Source: an uncultured Collinsella sp.
Lineage (GTDB): Bacteria; Actinomycetota; Coriobacteriia; Coriobacteriales; Coriobacteriaceae
Assembly (NCBI GenBank): GCA_900550735.1
Contig: URTD01000118.1
Coordinates: forward strand, 1 to 6,254
Length of the DNA stretch: 6,254 nucleotides
Direction: 5' to 3'
The notes beneath the pieces were generated by a model. The model was not told the origin of the DNA and did not search any database. It saw only the letters and a list, made by a program, of their open reading frames with translations. Every line of letters begins with the position of its first letter. Position 1 is the first letter of the stretch. The position numbers and the translations under genes are program-made. Positions 4,724 through 6,254 of the stretch are shown here, piece after piece.

Positions 4724-5524
4724 CTACGGCCGCTGGCCCATGCCACCCTCGAGGGTGACGGTCTCGCCGTTCATGTACTTAAAGTCGGGACCGCAGAGCT
4801 GAACGACAACGCGGCCGATTTCCTTCTCGACGTCGCCGTAGTGGCCTGCCGGCGGCATGTGGACGTTGGCCTTGAAAGCCTCGGGGTAAGCATCCTGGAA
4901 GTTCTCGAGCGCAGCGGTCCAAGCAAGCGGGCAAACGATATTGACGTTGATGCCGTCCTTGCCCCACTCGTTGGCGGCAACGCGGGTCAGGCCGCGGATG
5001 CCCTCCTTGGCGGCAGCATAGCTGCACTGGCCATAGTTGCCAAACAGGCCGGCGCCCGAGGCAAAGTTGACCACGGAGCCCTTAGTCTCCTTCAGGTGCG
5101 GATAGGCCTTCTGCATGTACAGATAGGTAGCATACAGACCGGAGTAAATGGCCAGGTTAAACTGGTCCATGGTGTGATCGGCGATGGTCACGCCCGAGGC
5201 GCTAGCCTGAGCATTGTTGACGACGGCGTCGATGCGGCCAAACTCCTCAATGGCCTTGTCGATGACGTTCTGGACGACGGCTTCGTTGTCCTGACCGGCT
5301 GAAACATCGGCCTGAACAGGCAGAACCTTGACACCGTACTCGGCCTCGAGAGACTCCTTGGCGGCCTCGAGCTTAGCGACGTTGCGGCCGGTGATGACGA
5401 GGTTCGCGCCCTCCTTGGCAAAAGCGATATCGATGCCGTAGCCGATGGAGCCAGCGGAACCGTCCTTAAGCGTGGCCTTGCCGCCGCCGGTGACGATCAC
5501 GGTCTTACCAGTGAAAAGTCCCAT
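4724..5524 (-). CDS. Short-chain dehydrogenase/reductase (SDR), atypical cofactor loop
   Basis: A 266-residue classical-size SDR. These enzymes oxidise or reduce alcohol and carbonyl groups with NAD(P)(H) in the cytoplasm. The fold opens with TVIVTGGGK (8-16), followed by an inserted loop and GSIGYGI (25-31) instead of the usual TGxxxGIG. Then come ITGRN (44-48), ADVS (72-75), NNAQ (103-106, where NNAG is usual), S156 and the catalytic YAAAK with Y169 and K173. The C-terminus GETVTLEGGMGQRP is typical. The helix position that normally carries the fourth catalytic residue Asn reads AIYSGLYA (125-132) and has no Asn. I chose the ATG at 5524, which has AAAGGA upstream; the longer frame from 5572 adds nonconserved residues. 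Gut Coriobacteriia carry SDRs acting on bile acids and steroids, but nothing here fixes the substrate. It is followed by two hairpins and appears monocistronic. Confidence 0.88.
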   Translation of the reverse strand: MGLFTGKTVIVTGGGKATLKDGSAGSIGYGIDIAFAKEGANLVITGRNVAKLEAAKESLEAEYGVKVLPVQADVSAGQDNEAVVQNVIDKAIEEFGRIDAVVNNAQASASGVTIADHTMDQFNLAIYSGLYATYLYMQKAYPHLKETKGSVVNFASGAGLFGNYGQCSYAAAKEGIRGLTRVAANEWGKDGINVNIVCPLAWTAALENFQDAYPEAFKANVHMPPAGHYGDVEKEIGRVVVQLCGPDFKYMNGETVTLEGGMGQRP

Positions 5525-5812
5525 ACAAAGTCCTTTCAAATCGCGACGGGCCCACCCGCCGACTGCGCGCATCCAACTTCACGCGCCAAAAGCTGAAATG
5601 CAACTTTAGCGGGTTCAAGTGAAAAATAAAGACCGCAGCAGGCGAACGGCACAACGTCATTCGGCGAAGGGAATGTCAAGCACGAACTGGATAAAGAGGC
5701 CGAATTTTTGTCAGCCAAACGAGCCATCGAACACGTTTTGAAACTTTGCTGCGGCGCGCGGGATGTCGGCGCGAGACTTTATCATAGGGTGACAAACAAC
5801 GATGAGGAGCAC
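5525..5812. other. Divergent intergenic region between the dehydrogenase and the acidic protein gene
   Basis: This 288-base gap should hold both promoters. On the minus strand a perfect TTGACA (5674-5679) is present, but no good -10 lies 16-18 bases from it (CGTTGT at 17), and AT-rich sequence continues toward the dehydrogenase. On the plus strand TATCAT (5780-5785) is a weak -10 candidate 27 bases before the acidic gene. I see no RNA gene or strong hairpin here. A 63-codon minus-strand frame inside it lacks a ribosome binding site. Confidence 0.35.
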
Positions 5813-6254
5813 ATGCCTATGACAGACGAGCTGGACCCCCAGACTCAACAGCATATTGATGATTCCGCAGACGTCACCGCAGATACTGACGCTGTGACCT
5901 GCGATAGTATCGACATCGACGACCCCATCTTGGACGAAAGCGCTACGGCGGAAACCCCCGAAACAGAAAACGCCGATGAGCAAAACGACGATGCGCCCGC
6001 TCAGGACGACGCCCCGCAAGCAGCGGGCCCCATCGAGGTGTCTTCGGAAGAAGAGCTCGATGCCGTCATGGACTCCATGATGGATGCTGTCAAAGCGATG
6101 AAAGACGCCGTCGCCGATGCCGATATCGATGCCGAGGAAGAGGAGGCCGCCGAGGCGGCCTCGACCTTTGTGCCCGGCGAGACTCCGGTTGCCGACCAGG
6201 GCAGCACCATGCCCTCGTTTCTGCAGCTCGAGCACCCCACGATTGGCGCCGATG
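5813..6254 (+). CDS. Highly acidic protein of unknown function, partial
   Basis: The first 147 residues are visible; the gene leaves the window on the right. I count about 43 Asp/Glu, two Lys and no Arg, so this region is strongly negative and rich in Ala, Asp and Glu, probably disordered. Within it, residues 78-101 (SEEELDAVMDSMMDAVKAMK and on) could form an amphipathic helix. After residue 118 the composition turns more ordinary (PSFLQLEHPTIGAD), which suggests a folded domain begins near the edge. No signal peptide or membrane segment is visible so far. GAGGAG at 5804-5809 lies 3 bases before the ATG at 5813 and 9 before an in-frame ATG at 5819; the second may be the true start. A minus-strand frame overlaps it but has no such site. 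I do not recognise the family. Confidence 0.72.
   Translation, partial: MPMTDELDPQTQQHIDDSADVTADTDAVTCDSIDIDDPILDESATAETPETENADEQNDDAPAQDDAPQAAGPIEVSSEEELDAVMDSMMDAVKAMKDAVADADIDAEEEEAAEAASTFVPGETPVADQGSTMPSFLQLEHPTIGAD

Noticed and set aside
4655..5302. A 215-codon plus-strand frame opposite the dehydrogenase
   Set aside because: The SDR motifs on the minus strand are decisive; the plus frame is a complement artefact.
5536..5727. A 63-codon minus-strand frame upstream of the dehydrogenase
   Set aside because: No ribosome binding site, no recognisable motif, and it occupies the region where the dehydrogenase promoter and leader should be.
5711..6235. A 174-codon minus-strand frame overlapping the acidic protein
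   Set aside because: It lies codon-for-codon opposite the acidic frame, which has a GAGGAG site and G/C-rich third positions. The minus frame has neither and would run into the intergenic gap.
1..6254. CRISPR array, tRNA or rRNA genes, prophage or conjugation genes
   Set aside because: No regularly spaced direct repeats, no cloverleaf-like sequence and no phage or transfer proteins were found in either strand.

Overview
The window reads as chromosomal DNA from a GC-rich Gram-positive bacterium. The best guess is a gut Coriobacteriia member close to Collinsella. The basis is codon use with strong G/C at third positions, clear AGGAGG-type ribosome binding sites, the gene repertoire (DegV, LOG, Tgt, an unusual short-chain dehydrogenase) and GGGAC-cored palindromic intergenic repeats. 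The taxon is inferred from style and content, not from a marker gene.

Layout from left to right. A HAD-family hydrolase on the minus strand runs off the left edge (1-433). It is divergent from a DegV-family fatty-acid-binding protein (590-1450, plus), and an AT-rich inverted repeat and a candidate promoter lie between them. A long perfect hairpin (1466-1528) separates degV from a minus-strand RelB/DinJ-YafQ type II toxin-antitoxin pair (antitoxin 1855-2154, toxin 1544-1852). That pair has its own inverted-repeat operator candidate and lower GC than its neighbours. Further right on the minus strand are a LOG-family nucleotide phosphoribohydrolase (2269-3027) and tRNA-guanine transglycosylase, tgt (3162-4301). 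A strong intrinsic terminator sits in the gap between these two, immediately before the LOG ribosome binding site.

The 4302-4723 gap has no intact gene. It holds the tgt promoter, a compact MITE/REP-like element (4388-4510) with near-identical inverted ends and a central palindrome, a short coding-like stretch that may be a gene relic, and two hairpins downstream of the next gene. That gene is a short-chain dehydrogenase (4724-5524, minus) with an atypical cofactor loop. A very acidic protein of unknown function starts at about 5813 on the plus strand and leaves the window on the right.

The genes do not form one pathway. They are mostly single-gene units: housekeeping tRNA modification, lipid or nucleotide metabolism, and a small plasticity spot made of the toxin-antitoxin pair and the repeats. 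No clear new multi-gene system is visible. The most interesting items are the repeat elements, the terminator placed in the LOG leader, and the unusual dehydrogenase.
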